Assembly (NCBI GenBank): GCA_963662155.1 | Contig: OY759261.1 | Span: 70,434,669 to 70,498,668 of the forward strand | Source of the DNA: Lamellibrachia columna | Taxonomy: Eukaryota; Annelida; Polychaeta; Sabellida; Siboglinidae | Direction of reading: 5' to 3' | Length of the DNA: 64,000 bases | Shown: piece after piece, positions 9,337 through 21,545 of the stretch | Position numbering within the stretch: position 1 is the stretch's first letter | How the letters are laid out: every line of letters begins with the position of its first letter | Made by a program: the position numbers and the translations under genes | Notes under the pieces: generated by a model | Told to the model about the DNA's origin: nothing | Seen by the model: the letters and a program-made list of their open reading frames with translations, nothing else | Databases searched by the model: none

Positions 9337-12300
9337 CTGTGGAACAATGGCAAATTATTACTCTTCAAAGTAAACACAACTTGTAATTGTCAATACCAAC
9401 AAAAATACCCATCCTCCAAACAGGATAACTTGGTAATTCGTAAGTGACTATCACAATAACAATATTTACAACATTTCACAGAAATACCCATCTATGCCTT
9501 AGTTCCTGGTGCTGCCAGTTAATATCTTGATGGCTTCTGGGAATCCAACTCTCGAAATTGCGACGTAATACTGACAGTTACAGCAACGTCTATCATGCAT
9601 GACGTTGGGAACAATTGTATGTAATACTGACAGTTACAGCAACGTCTATCATGCATGACGTTGGGAACAATTGTACGTAATACTGACAGTTACAGCAACG
9701 TCTATCATGCATGACGTCGGGGACAATTGTACGTAATACTGACAGTTACAGCAACGTCTATCATGCATGATGTCGGGGACAATTGTACATAATAACTACA
9801 AAGGGTAATTCAATTGTTCCTAGAAAGGCTAATAGCAGGGTGAATTTTGAAAAAAAAATTTAACTGTGACGACCCGATCGAGGGGTCGTAGATGAATCCT
9901 TTAAAGCTAGTCGTCCGATATGCAAAGCATCTAGTTGTAACATAACATACACTTGCTCGATTATACTAAGATTGTATACCTTTTGCTACAGAATGTGGGG
10001 TAAATACACTCTGCATTTGCTAATAATCGTAGGGTCTGAGAAACTGGTATTTGTCCACGGAATTCTAGGATCAAAACAGTTAACAAAAGTATGCAATCTT
10101 TTATTCAACTGACTTTGTATATTAATTATTGAGAAGAACTGTTGAAGAAGAGATGAAGCTGGTTGGGAAGACCAGGAATAACCTTGGCTGGCTCGCCCAA
10201 GACCAGGAATGACCTTGGCTGGCTCGCCCAAGACCGTGATGGCTGGAGAAGATTTGTTGGCGCCTTATGCTCCAGTGGGAGAAAAAGGACTGAGTTAGTG
10301 GGTGGGTGCATGAGTGAGTGAGTGAGTGAGTGAGTGAGTGAGTGAGTGAGTGAGTGAGTGAGTGAGTGAGTGAGTGAGTGAGTGAGTGAGTGAGTGAGAG
10401 CATATTAGTTAGAACATTGGACTCTCAATCGTTCAAATCTTCTTGCTGCCGTTTCGAAGCTTTGACAATTTCATTCATTTCATCCCATTCGTTAATCAGA
10501 ATGAAGATGAGCGAACAAATTTACATACTTGGGTAAATGGAAAGAACGTAATGTTTCAGAAAAGGTTACACATTTTGCTAGGAAAAAAGAAAGCATGAGC
10601 TTTATTGAATTTCAATAATGTTTCATCATTTCTCATCATTGAATTTGTAACACTATACTGCCATCCTACCTAGAAATTTATCATTATTTCTCATCTTTGA
10701 CAGATTTTTGTCCCGGCATTGCTTTGATGACATTCATGTTGCTTCAAATAAATTGCTCTGACGTGTGGTAAAGCAATATCTACCTTTATATTAATTTTGT
10801 GGGGGAGTCAAGATAAAGCAATTATGTGGTAAGCCATTGAGATCATTGTGAGATCATACCTACTAGAGAAGCCAAAATCACCTTAATGATAAACATGATG
10901 CCATTTTGAGGCCGTTGAATGCCATTCTGTTATTTCAATTCCCTATTTTCATCAAGAAATCCCATTCGATTTGGATTACAGTTTAAATCAGTGGTGCCAC
11001 CGTTACATTGATCAGATCAATCAATGTATGTATACCTTCATACTATGTTTTAATTATAGCGAAGCACAATGACTTTTCATTTCCAGTTATGTTCTTTTCT
11101 ACATTCGCATGCATGACCGACCTTGAGCTTCTTGAGGTCGTTATCCATCCTCTTCTTGAGACACCATTGACTGAGCTGCTCTTGGGTTCTCTTCTCTTTC
11201 TCCTCCTTCTCCTGTTTAGCCATCATCACGAGCTCCTTCGCCCGCGCCACCCGTCTCATCTCTGCGAACCGTTTCTCGCGTTCCTGTTTGGCCTTACGGA
11301 GCATCCACTGTTCCCATGCAGTCAGCTGGAGCGGGTCTCGGCTCTCGAGCTCCACCAAACCCTCCTCCATAACACTGCAACATAGCCGCCACAGTTATGT
11401 AGCTTATGTAACGGTTATCGTACTTGTATCCGATTTATTCAAAGTATTGAAGGAAATAACCATATTATCACTAACTTCTTTTCTCTATTCAAAGTATTCA
11501 AATAAATAACCCTATTATCACCCACTTCTTTCATCTATTCAAAGCATTGAAAGAAATATCCATATTATCACTCACTTCTTTTCTCTTTTCAAAGTACTGA
11601 AAGAAATAACCCTATTATCACTCACTTTTCTTTCTCCATATTAGCTGGTTCACTACGCACACTAGTAAAGTCATCACGTGGCCGGTTCCTTTTGGACCTG
11701 TGCGACTTGTGGTTGACTGCTGGCAGGGACATATTCGTGGTGAGCGCAAAGTCATTATCGTTGTCAATGTAGTTGTCATAGCTGTAGTAGTTGTTGTTGC
11801 CTGTTTCGTCTCTGTTGTTACTATCTCTGGGTTCCTGCCGTTGGCTCACGATTGATGATTTAACTTTTTTGTCAGTGGTGAATAGGTTATTTTTTTCATC
11901 ATTGACCTCGTCTCCAGAAAGCTCCCGGCCTGATCGATTTCTGGATGTATTCCAATTGCTGTTAAACACAATCTCACCGGTGTCTACCGTCTCTACCTTT
12001 GTGGGCGACATCACGAGCGGTGACGGCGACTTTGCCAGTGGTGACTTGACGTAACCGGGTGGGTAATCGTAAGTCTTTTCACCGTTGCTATCACCGTCAT
12101 TACCCGGGCTCCAGGGCTCACCTTTTGGCGACTGGCACTGGTCGCTGTCGTAACTCTGGTGGCCAAGCACAGAAACGAGCGACTCAGTCGAGTTATACGA
12201 TGACGACACAGAGTACTCCGGTTTGAAACCATGCATGCAGCGATCAACCGGCGACAGTGGACGAAGCAATTGTGGCGAGACCGGAAGCGATATGTGCGAT

Positions 12301-12449
12301 GATGTCTGCACAGTTGACGCCATGTTGTGCAGCAGAGTTTGTGGATTGGTGCACAGAGAGGATGAATGATAGCTACAAGGGGAGAAGTCCAAATCGGTGT
12401 GATGCCTGAGGTACAATGATGCTGACACTGGTCGAGGGATAGCGCTCAT
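9058..12449 (-). CDS. Coiled-coil protein, CCDC34-like (three exons)
   Basis: Exons on the - strand are 12449-11626, 11374-11122 and 9336-9058, with donors GTGAGT and GTCGGT and acceptors TTGCAG and CCACAG; phases agree. The product is about 451 residues. Residues 1-275 are low-complexity, Ser/Pro/Asn-rich and probably disordered. Then comes LQLTAWEQWMLRKAKQEREK followed by long Arg/Lys/Glu-rich helices. The W-containing LTxWEQW motif before a charged coiled coil resembles the CCDC34 family, and the tail FEKWCQKVENRCRQRHGS fits its C-terminus. CCDC34 is linked to cilia and sperm flagella in vertebrates (established knowledge); a similar role here is inference. The last codons overlap a strong donor (AAAGA/GTAAGT at about 9063), so a further 3' exon is possible. 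An acceptor (TTTCAG) lies 13 bases before the ATG, so 5' non-coding exons are likely. Confidence 0.65.
9560..9790. repeat. Minisatellite, about 60-bp unit x 4
   Basis: Four copies of a unit beginning gtaatactgacagttacagc and containing atgcatgacgt, inside the second intron of the CCDC34-like gene. Confidence 0.9.
10308..10398. repeat. (GTGA)n tetranucleotide microsatellite
   Basis: About 90 bp of perfect GAGT/GTGA repeats. The - strand LTHS frame here is an artefact. Confidence 0.97.
10403..10500 (+). mobile_element. SINE fragment (family 2 head)
   Basis: Contains gttagaacattggactctca and gctgccgtttcgaagctttg, matching the tRNA-like head and following linker of the SINE at 41545-41878. The tail is lost. 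Confidence 0.55.
11122..11374 (-). CDS. CCDC34-like gene exon 2
   Basis: Enters in phase 2 and reads VMEEGLVELESRDPLQLTAW, then EQWMLRKAKQERE and long KE-rich helices, ending CLKKRMDNDLKKLK at donor GTCGGT. This is the family-defining region. Confidence 0.75.
11385..11620. repeat. Degenerate 63-bp tandem repeat in intron 1 of CCDC34-like gene
   Basis: Successive copies of a unit with 'ttcaaagta/cttgaaa(g/t)aaata' and 'cctattatcactcacttctt', diverged by several substitutions each, run right up to the exon 1 donor, which itself reads CACTCAC on the + strand. Confidence 0.75.
11626..12449 (-). CDS. CCDC34-like gene exon 1 (coding part)
   Basis: Open for 275 codons from ATG at 12449. Begins MSAIPRPVSASLYLRHH, is rich in Ser, Pro, Asn and Asp, and includes KSPLAKSPSPLVMSPTK. 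It ends in phase 2 at donor GTGAGT. The first ATG after the acceptor at about 12463 was chosen as start. Confidence 0.7.
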
Positions 12450-12960
12450 GGCTCGTACACACCTGAAACATCACACGGCTGTCACTCAAGTGTGTAGCAC
12501 AACTAACATGCAACACATCTATGACTTACTGAAATGTGCAAGGCAGATGACACCAAAATGTGTATCATACATGCTCTCAATGCAATGTGTAACACACATG
12601 AAACATAACACAACTGTAACTGAAGTGTGTCACACTTACCATGCAACACATGTATGACATGACTCACTGATATGTATAACAGACTTGAAACATCACACCA
12701 AAATTTGTAATACATGTGTATGTACAAACATGACTCTCAATGCAATGTGTAACACAAATGATACATCACATCTGAAATATGTAACACACCTAATAAGTAA
12801 CACATGGCTGACTCACTGAAATGTGTAACACACCTAATAAGTAACACATGGCTGACTCACTGAAATGTGTAACACACCTAATAAGTAACACATGGCTGAC
12901 TCACTGAAATGTGTAACACAGATGAAGCATTATAACAAAATGCATAGCACAAAAAAACAT
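12450..12960. repeat. Tandem repeat region, best units 44 bp
   Basis: Three clean units of a 44-bp repeat (acacctaataagtaacacat... tgtgta) at about 12786-12918. They are flanked on the left by more diverged copies sharing tgtaacacacatgaaacat-like words. Confidence 0.85.
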
Positions 12961-13339
12961 GCACTAGTAAACAGCGATTTTTTTTTTTAAATCTACGTAG
13001 ATGGGACCACGTTTGTAATTTTGTCACATACTAGTTAGGAGCATTGGACTGTAGAATTCAAGAAATTGGCTGTAAGCATAACTGCTGTTGGTGGACACAG
13101 CAGTTTGTTTAGAGTAATTACGCAATAATAATTATTTTGGAGTGTTTTATGTAATGTATCAGAACAGTCACTAAGTTCCTAAGTAAGTAAAAATAGGATG
13201 ACTCCAACGACAGCACTTGACCAAATTTGATAGTAACTCTACTTCTGGTGACAGCTTATCCAACAATGCGTATATTCAACAAATGTGAAACAAGTCCATG
13301 TAATTTGTGTAAGCATAGATGTAGCACAAGTCTGCAATA

Positions 13340-14300
<961 letters not shown>

Positions 14301-14302
14301 GT

Positions 14303-14612
14303 ATGCTACTTGTTATACTGTCGTCCAAGTCATTGATATATATTAAGAATAACATAGGTCCTAATACTGATTTTTGAGGTACCCCACTCAAAACCGATTT
14401 CCAATTTGAAACTTCTCCATCTACTACAACTCGTTGTCTTCTGTCAGTCAGCCATTGTTCTATCCAGTTAGTTATGCTATCCCCGATACCATGGGCTTTT
14501 AATTTAAGTAGTAATCGTTGATGTGGCATTTTGTCAAAAGCTTTCTGAAAATCTAAGTAGATAATATCTACTGGTGATCCCACGTCTATCCACTTAGTGA
14601 TTTCTTCCAAAA
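14303..14612 (-). pseudogene. Second copy of the same reverse-transcriptase family, opposite strand
   Basis: Reads leftward EEITKWIDVGSPVDIIYLDF, QKAFDKMPHQRLLLKLKAHG, WLTDRRQRVVVDGEVSNWKS and GPMLFLIYINDLDDSI, i.e. the motifs from the first catalytic Asp block to just before YADD. It shares RRQRV(V/I)VDGE and [11 protein letters not shown] with the + strand copy, so both come from one family. Truncated at both ends. Confidence 0.85.
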
Positions 14613-14954
14613 AACATAAAATATTTGTTAAGCATGACCTCGCTTTAAATCAATCAATCAACTCAAACGTCAAGTCAGTGTTGCCCTACAGCTCAGAAAC
14701 ATGGAGAATGACACAGCAAACACAGTGAAGTATATAGACTTTCAGCAATAGATGCATCCACAGAATAGTGAATTTGAAATGGTATGATAAGGTTAACAAC
14801 ACCACTCTCTGGGAAAGGGCCAAACACCTTCTGGTGTTCCAGTGGAAAAGGTAATTTAGATGAGAAAAAGGAGGTGGGTTGGTCACACATTAAGAAAAAC
14901 TTCCACAAACTTCCACAAACCCCAAGGGAAGAGAAAGATGGCACAGGATCAAGT

Positions 14955-15893
14955 AGAGAACATTTGTTGATGACCTATGCTCCCAGAGAATAAACAGGCC
15001 TAAGTAAGTAGATCACTCAACTAGGAAGCACACAAGGACTTTTGTTGATGGCCTATGCTCCCAGAGAATAAACGGGCTTAAGTAAGTAGATCACTCAACT
15101 AGGAAGCACACAAGGACTTTTGTTGATGGCCTATGCTCCCAGAGAATAAACGGGCTTAAGTAAGTAGATCACTCAACTAGGAAGCACACAAGGACTTTTG
15201 TTGATGGCCTATGCTCCCAGAGAATAAACGGGCTTAAGTAAGTAGCTCACTCAACTAGGAAGCACACAAGGACTTTTGTTGATGGCCTATGCTCCCAGAG
15301 AATAAACAGGCTTAAGTAAGTAGATCACTCAACTAGGAAGCACACAAGGACTTTTGTTGATGGCCTATGCTCCCAGAGAATAAACGGGCCTAAGTAAGTA
15401 GATCACTCAACTAGGAAGCACACAAGGACTTTTGTTGATGGCCTATGCTCCCAGAGAATAAACGGGCTTAAGTAAGTAGATCACTCAACTAGGAAGCACA
15501 CAAGGACTTTTGTTGATGGCCTATGCTCCCATAGAATAAACGGGCTTAAGTAAGTAGATCACTCAACTAGGAAGCACACAAGGACTTTTGTTGATGGCCT
15601 ATGCTCCCAGAGAATAAACGGGCCTAAGTAAGTAGATCACTCAACTAGGAAGCACACAAGGACTTTTGTTGATGGCCTATGCTCCCATAGAATAAACGGG
15701 CTTAAGTAAGTAGATCACTCAACTAGGAAGCACACAAGGACTTTTGTTGATGGCCTATGCTCCCATAGAATAAACGGGCTTAAGTAAGTAGATCACTCAA
15801 CTAGGAAGCACACAAGGACTTTTGTTGATGGCCTATGCTCCCATAGAATAAACGGGCTTAAGTAAGTAGATCACTCAACTAGGAAGCACACAA
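14955..15893. repeat. Minisatellite, 78-bp unit x about 12
   Basis: Twelve units starting cttttgttgatggcctatgc and ending ggaagcacacaagga. Point variants (ccagag/ccatag, cgggctt/cgggcct) are shared between neighbouring units. Confidence 0.95.
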
Positions 15894-16059
15894 ACACGTT
15901 TTACATGTTTTAACAATTTGAACCATTCATAAATCAACAGATTTAAACCAACCTTGGTCTTTCATCAGCACCTTTACCAAAAAGAAGATTACCTCATTAA
16001 CATATTGCATCATATCTACATTTTCCGTAACTGTATTATAAAGATTACTTACAAGTGTA

Positions 16060-16330
16060 TTATTAAGAATAATTACAACTGGATAAAATGAATAATTACA
16101 AGTGTATTATAAAGAATGACTACAACAGGATAAAATAATAATTACAACTGTATTCTAAAGAATAATTACAACTGTATTCTAAAGAATAATTACAACTGTA
16201 GTACAAAGAATAATTACAACTGTAGTACAAAGAATAATTACAACTGTAGTACAAAGAATAATTACAACTGCAGTACAAAGAATAAATACAACTGGATAAA
16301 AAGAATAATTACAACTGGAACATAAATACT
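16060..16330. repeat. Degenerate 23-bp tandem repeat
   Basis: Repeated aagaataattacaactgtag/ta with length variants. Directly left of a reverse-transcriptase remnant. Confidence 0.85.
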
Positions 16331-16407
16331 GGGTATTCTGATATGGATAAGGCAGATGTCTTGGGACACTTTTTTCAAGTGTTTTTACTGTATAGTTAAG
16401 ACACAAC

Positions 16408-16537
16408 ATGGATGCATTGGCTATTGATGAGGAAATGGTTAGGAAAAAATTTTATAATCTTAATGTTGGTAAATCAGTACGACCAGATGGTGTTCACCAT
16501 AGGTTGTTAAAAGAATTATCTAATCATTTTTGTATAC
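16408..16537 (+). pseudogene. Reverse-transcriptase remnant, left half
   Basis: Reads EEMVRKKFYNLNVGKSVRPD then GVHHRLLKEL, the conserved segment (K..KS.GPDGIHPR.LKEL) at the start of Jockey/CR1-type reverse transcriptases. It is interrupted at 16550 by a Penelope-like insertion and resumes at 18065. Confidence 0.8.
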
Positions 16538-16550
16538 AACTAGTTAGGCT
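16537..16550. repeat. Left 14-bp target-site duplication of the Penelope-like element
   Basis: CAACTAGTTAGGCT here matches CAACTAGCTAGGCT at 18051-18064 at 13 of 14 positions, and the reverse-transcriptase reading resumes after the second copy. Confidence 0.75.
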
Positions 16551-16655
16551 GAGTAATATTTTTACTTATTTCACAATCAGTTTACCCTTTTCTTCCCATG
16601 ACGTTTTGACTGCTATCAGCAATCTTCTTCAGACGACTACCGCTAGAGAGCAACA

Positions 16656-17525
16656 CAGTGCTCTTGAGTGCCGAATAAACGTATAGGCCAAATAACAGTA
16701 TAGGGTGGCAAATTGGTCAAATTTAATAATAGTATAGTGCCAAATAACAGTATGTTCTAAACAAATAATAGTACAGTGCAAAAAAATCACTAGTATATTT
16801 GTCTTTTTAGCACCGAAGCAATTTTTTTACTCGATGCAAAGCCAAGGCGTCGCTAGCCTAGAAAACTACGCAGATCGTCTGTATTTTGGGTTTTTCTGCC
16901 GAATATGTATAAACTTTGTGCGTATTCGTGTCACCGCAGGTATAGTAACCGCATTTCTGCAAAAACGGGGAATTTTCCATTTTTAAATGGACATTTAAGT
17001 TTTATTGAACTGAATACGCAAGCCCGTTTCAGGGGAAACCACCGCCAGCTGGTTATGATCGGTTTGAGGCGCTGCGCACGGCGGTCATTTACGGTCGGGT
17101 TACGCGATGATAAAAGCGTTTAAACTAATAATATACCATGTCATGCTCCTGAGAACTAAGGATTCTGACGGATTCATGGAATTCTAATGGTCTAATCTAG
17201 GATCCTCAGAAGCACGGGATCCCGTTAAATTCACGACTGTCGTTCGAAAGGATGAAAGCCATCAGATGGAGCCACATGCAACTATAGTTGGGAGCAAGTG
17301 ATTTTAGCGCGAGCGGTAAACCGCTCCGTAGATGACTGATTAGAGCAAGCTATAGGGAGTGAGAGGGATTGCTCTCCTAAAAAAGTATGCCCTGCATAAT
17401 TTGCCACAATTATCGGAGAATATAGGCTGGCACAAATGTTTAAATTTAATAATAGCATAGTGGCATTTTTTATCAAATAAATACACGTATAGGGACGCTA
17501 TTCGGCACTCAAGAGTAGTCATTCT
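16656..17525. mobile_element. MITE-like inverted-repeat element nested in the Penelope-like copy
   Basis: Ends are inverted copies of CTCTTGAGTGCCGAATA, followed inward by partly conserved CGTATAGG words. The interior of about 870 bp has no convincing coding sequence; short frames exist but match nothing I know. No target duplication could be identified. Confidence 0.55.
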
Positions 17526-17924
17526 ATGCAGACGTATCACTCTGGTGTGTGCCCCCCCCGCTGCCGCGCCCTGGGTGGCCCTTCATGAGATCATCACAGA
17601 TATGTGAGAGTCGGCATCGGCCCTCATCTCGTTCATGCTGTCTTTGGTTTTTCTTATCCATATCGCTTCTTTGATGCCTCTTGTTCTCCAGCCCGACCTT
17701 CTATCTACATATTTGGCCCCCTCTGAGTCTACGATGTGATTCTGCTGAGTCATGTGATCTGTGATAGCTGATTTATGTATCTCGTTTTTTCTTATGTTTT
17801 TCTGTTGCTTTGGGTGTAGGGTCTGCTAGCTGATGTTTCTCAGCATCTTCTTTGTGTTCTTTGATGCGGAGTGCATCAGAGTGATACATATGCTTAGAAT
17901 GAAATCTGTGTCGCTGCCATCTAG

Positions 17925-17970
17925 TGGTAGTCATCTGAAGAAGATTGCTGATAGCAGTCGAAACGTGACA
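17925..17970 (+). ncRNA. Hammerhead-ribozyme-like motif (probably degenerate)
   Basis: CTGAAGA at 17935-17941 stands where the hammerhead core CUGAUGA is expected (one substitution). It is followed by hairpin GATTGCT-gat-AGCAGTC (17943-17959, seven pairs with one G-T) and then GAAAC. Penelope-like pLTRs are known to carry hammerhead motifs. The inverted copy near 16590-16640 on the - strand has the same hairpin but AAAAC in place of GAAAC. Catalytic activity of either copy is doubtful. Confidence 0.45.
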
Positions 17971-18050
17971 GGAAGAAAAAGGTAAACTGACTGTGAAATA
18001 AGTAAAAATATTACTCATTTTAACCATCTGGTCTGATGAACATCTTCACT

Positions 18051-18064
18051 CAACTAGCTAGGCT
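18051..18064. repeat. Right 14-bp target-site duplication
   Basis: CAACTAGCTAGGCT, partner of 16537-16550. Confidence 0.75.
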
Positions 18065-18305
18065 ATTTAATAATTCAATTCTATATTTAAGAGGGGTACG
18101 TAGTCGAAAAAAGGCAGAAATTATAAACCAGTAAGTCCAGCAAGTATATTATTCAAACGTATGAAGCAATGTGTCAGACCATAATTGTTAATCATGACTA
18201 GTTATAAATGACCTTCCGAAGAGTAGTTTCAGATGTATATATGTTTGTGGATGATACCAAGGTGTTTAAAACCATCACAGCTAAACTGGGAGATAGCGTC
18301 AGTTT
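18065..18305 (+). pseudogene. Reverse-transcriptase remnant, right half
   Basis: Resumes with FNNSILYLRGV (the FN.SL..G.VP block) and later shows DVYMFVDDTKVFKTIT, a degraded (Y/F)ADDTK catalytic box. The sequence between is deleted or frameshifted. Confidence 0.7.
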
Positions 18306-18339
18306 AGAGATCAAGACCACCAGTTGTATGGGGTACACT

Positions 18340-18485
18340 GAGACCGAGTCCACAACAGGTTTTTTTCAATTTCCCTGTGTGGGATCTTTTACTTCCCATG
18401 GCATAGACACCAGATAGAAGGGACCAACAGCTATTACTAGTATCTTCTGAAAGACATGGACAAAGTTTACAAGCTTTGATGAGAG
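18340..18485 (-). mobile_element. SINE fragment (family 1 body)
   Basis: Contains, in reverse orientation, the ggtcccttctatctggtgtc, ccatgggaagtaaaagatcc and cacacagg words found in the copies at 27145, 45945 and 62526. Head and tail are missing. Confidence 0.6.
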
Positions 18486-18989
18486 GGTTTACTCGTATCC
18501 GGAAGAAGTGGAGTTAAGTAAACGATTACCATAGGCATAAATTTATGTTATCAAAAATATGCTTCCAATTTCATGCGCAGTAGTCGTCAAAGCAATCGTT
18601 AATTTAGTGTATACTGTGGTAGCTCTTGTATATCGCATCAGCCTGTGCTTCTACACATTTTACCTTTAACACGTTGACTTTGAATAGATACGTGTTTTTT
18701 ATTCACATTGATCGATAATAACTGCTGCCGCCTGAAGGCTGGACACGCATTTGTAAAATGACAGTAACTAAGGACTCGTCGTCGGGTTCTGAAACTCTAC
18801 AGATCGCTCGGAAATGTTCGATAAGTGATTTTCTTACCGCGCTCTTACCTGGAATGCACTTACTGCATCCGGATAAGGTATGTGAGTAGGTTACTTGGAG
18901 ACAGTTTAGCAAATTCTCCAAACGTGAAAGTGCAAAAATATACCCCACTCTTGGTTCGGGCCTCGCTTGTGTTCCTCGTTTTGAACTTC

Positions 18990-20284
18990 GCGTCTAGTTC
19001 CGGCGTAGTTATTCGAAAAACTGACAATATGATTGGTTGTAATAAACGGCGAACAACATTATAAATCGGTAAATTATTAAACTTTGTCGACGTTTTATCA
19101 TTGTATCTCATTTAAATAAATAGTTTCATTATACAGTGTTACCAAAACTTAAATAAAATTTGTCAAAAATGTTCATCATTTCGCGATACATTTGATTAAA
19201 ATGGCGGCTTGGCAACATCGTAAACCAATTCTTAACGAGAAGAAAATGGGTGCTTAATCAGAACAGTGGAATACATCAGGACCACACAATGAACACCTGG
19301 TAACTAAGCACCCTTTTAATTGTTGGTTCATGTGTTTATGGGCTTAGTGTTGCCTTAATTGTGAATGTTTCAGTGTTCCCATTTAATTCAGAGTTGCATG
19401 TGCGCGTTGTCATGGTATTTACTATACATCCGATACCTCCATCCAGATCACTGTATCGTACACACCTTCTCCAAACTGCGCTTTCGGTTTAACGCTTGTT
19501 GTGATTCATTGAGAAGAAAATAACATCCATAATTTGGCATTTTATATTTTGTCATAAAAATAACATATTCGTAGTCGTAGACATTTTTAATTAGACACAT
19601 CATCAGACAGAGTCAGAGTCACAGAGAGTGACATAATAACTAAATCAGATACAGAGTCAGAGAGGCTGACTCGTGACAGCCTATAGTAGGCTCTACGCTT
19701 CTGGCAAGACGATTAAACTAACTTGTCTTGAGTGAATTCACCCCATACAGCCCCTGCTTCAGTGGCTAATGTCGTACTGTTGTTTTCATGTGATGAAAAA
19801 CTATTTTAGAACTAAAAGGTATAGACTATTATATATCGGTCACTGGGAGTATAAACATCTGACAAAGTATACTTTTTCAAAGAAAAAGATGCATAAACAG
19901 GTTTTTGATACATATTTTGTAATCCAATTCGACGGTAATCGCCAGGTAGCATTACTGGTAAGACACATCGGGGCACACTGTAAATATGCCATATTTCACT
20001 TTATCAGACAAAGATGGTCAAACAATTCATAATAATCACTACAGGAGAGACATCGAACAGCCCATGATTTTTATGCATTTAATGCGTTGCCTGAGTGAGG
20101 CTTTTCGAAGACACTCTTTCTGTTAAGGCAATATTTGACCCACTCCACCAAAATCATGAATTAGTTGGAAAGTTACATTTTCAGATAAATGTACCACATG
20201 ACAGACAAAGGCAACTACCAAGCTCTATTAGCTGCTGAGTTATTGTTCAATAAAGAGAAGATGCCCCGGGTCATTTGACGAAAA
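18990..20284. repeat. 1.3-kb tandem duplication, copy 1
   Basis: Almost identical to 20285-21544. Starts gcgtctagttccggcgtag and ends catttgacgaaaa. Relative to copy 2 it has an extra stretch of about 50 bp near 19250-19310, bounded by inverted GGGTGCTTA and TAAGCACCC, and a shorter sequence near 20200. No gene is recognised in it. Confidence 0.9.
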
Positions 20285-21544
20285 GCGTCTAGTTCCGGCG
20301 TAGTTATTCGAAAAACTGACAATATGATTGGTTGTAATAAACGGCGAACAACATTATAAATCGGTAAATTATGAAACTTTGTCGACGTTTTTTCATTGTA
20401 TCTCATTTAAATAAATAATTTCATTATAGTGTTACCAAAACTTAAATAAAATTTGTTAAAAATGTTCATCATTTCGCGATACATTTGATTAAAATGGCAG
20501 CTTGGCAACATCGTAAACCAATTCTTAACGAGAAGAAAATGGGTGCTTAAGCACCCTTTTAATTGTTTGTTCATGTGTTTATGGGCTTAGTGTTGCCTTA
20601 ATTGTGAATGTTTCAGTGTTCCCATTTAATTCAGAGTTGCATGTGCGCGTTGTCATGGTATTTACTATACATCCGATACCTCCATCCAGATCACTGTATC
20701 GTACACACCTTCTCCAAACTGCGCTTTCGGTTTAACGCTTGTTGTGATTCGTTGAGAAGAAAATAACATCCATAATTTGGCATTTTATATTTTGTCATAA
20801 AAATAACATATTCGTAGTCGTAGACATTTTTAATTAGACACATCATCAGACAGAGTCAGAGTCACAGAGAGTGACATAATAACTAAATCAGATACAGAGT
20901 CAGAGAGGCTGACTCGTGACAGCCTATAGTAGGCTCTACGCTTCTGGCAAGACGATTAAACTAACTTGTCTTGAGTGAATTCACCCCATACAGCCCCTGC
21001 TTCAGTGGCTAATGTCGTACTGTTGTTTTCATGTGATGAAAAACTATTTTAGAACTAAAAGGTATAGACTATTATATATCGGTCACTGGGAGTATAAACA
21101 TCTGACAAAGTAAACTTTTTCAAAGAAAAAGATGCATAAACAGGTTTTTGATACATATTTTGTAATCCAATTCGACGGTAATCGCCAGGTAGCATTACTG
21201 GTAAGACACATCGGGGCACACTGTAAATATGCCATATTTCACTTTATCAGACAAAGATGGTCAAACAATTCATAATAATCACTACAGGAGAGACATCGAA
21301 CAGCCCATGATTTTTATGCATTTAATGCGTTGCCTGAGTGAGGCTTTTCGAAGACACTCTTTCTGTTAAGACAATATTTGACCCACTCCACCAAAATCAT
21401 GAATTAGTTGGAAAGTTACATTTTCAGATAAATGTACCACAATTGTATGTGGTTTCCAACAGTGCCAAAGGCAACTACCAAGCTCTATTAGCTGCTGAGT
21501 TATTGTTCAATAAAGAGAAGATGCCCCGGGTCATTTGACGAAAA
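20285..21544. repeat. 1.3-kb tandem duplication, copy 2
   Basis: Head-to-tail copy of 18990-20284. At the position of the extra stretch in copy 1 it has the perfect palindrome GGGTGCTTAAGCACCC (about 20541-20556). Near 21430-21465 it has a segment missing from copy 1. Confidence 0.9.
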
Positions 21545-21545
21545 A

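Larger units (their letters stand above)
16551..18050 (-). mobile_element. Penelope-like retroelement, 5'-truncated, with inverted terminal pLTR fragments
   Basis: On the - strand, between about 17790 and 17580, the frame reads QQNHIVDSEGAKYVDRRSGW and RTRGIKEAIWIRK. This matches the C-terminal GIY-YIG endonuclease region of Penelope-like elements (AITDH, NH.(I/V)D, KEAIWIR). The left end (16551-16660) and right end (17915-18028) are inverted copies of one about 110-bp sequence. This is the arrangement known for Penelope elements, with a 3' pLTR in sense and an inverted pLTR piece at the truncated 5' end. The element is flanked by 14-bp target duplications and lies inside an older reverse-transcriptase remnant. 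It is itself interrupted by a smaller inverted-repeat element (16656-17525). Confidence 0.75.

Noticed and set aside
11008..11385. Leu-rich + strand frame resembling a membrane protein
   Set aside because: Complement of the Glu/Lys-rich exon 2 of the CCDC34-like gene; Leu-rich shadows of coiled coils are expected.
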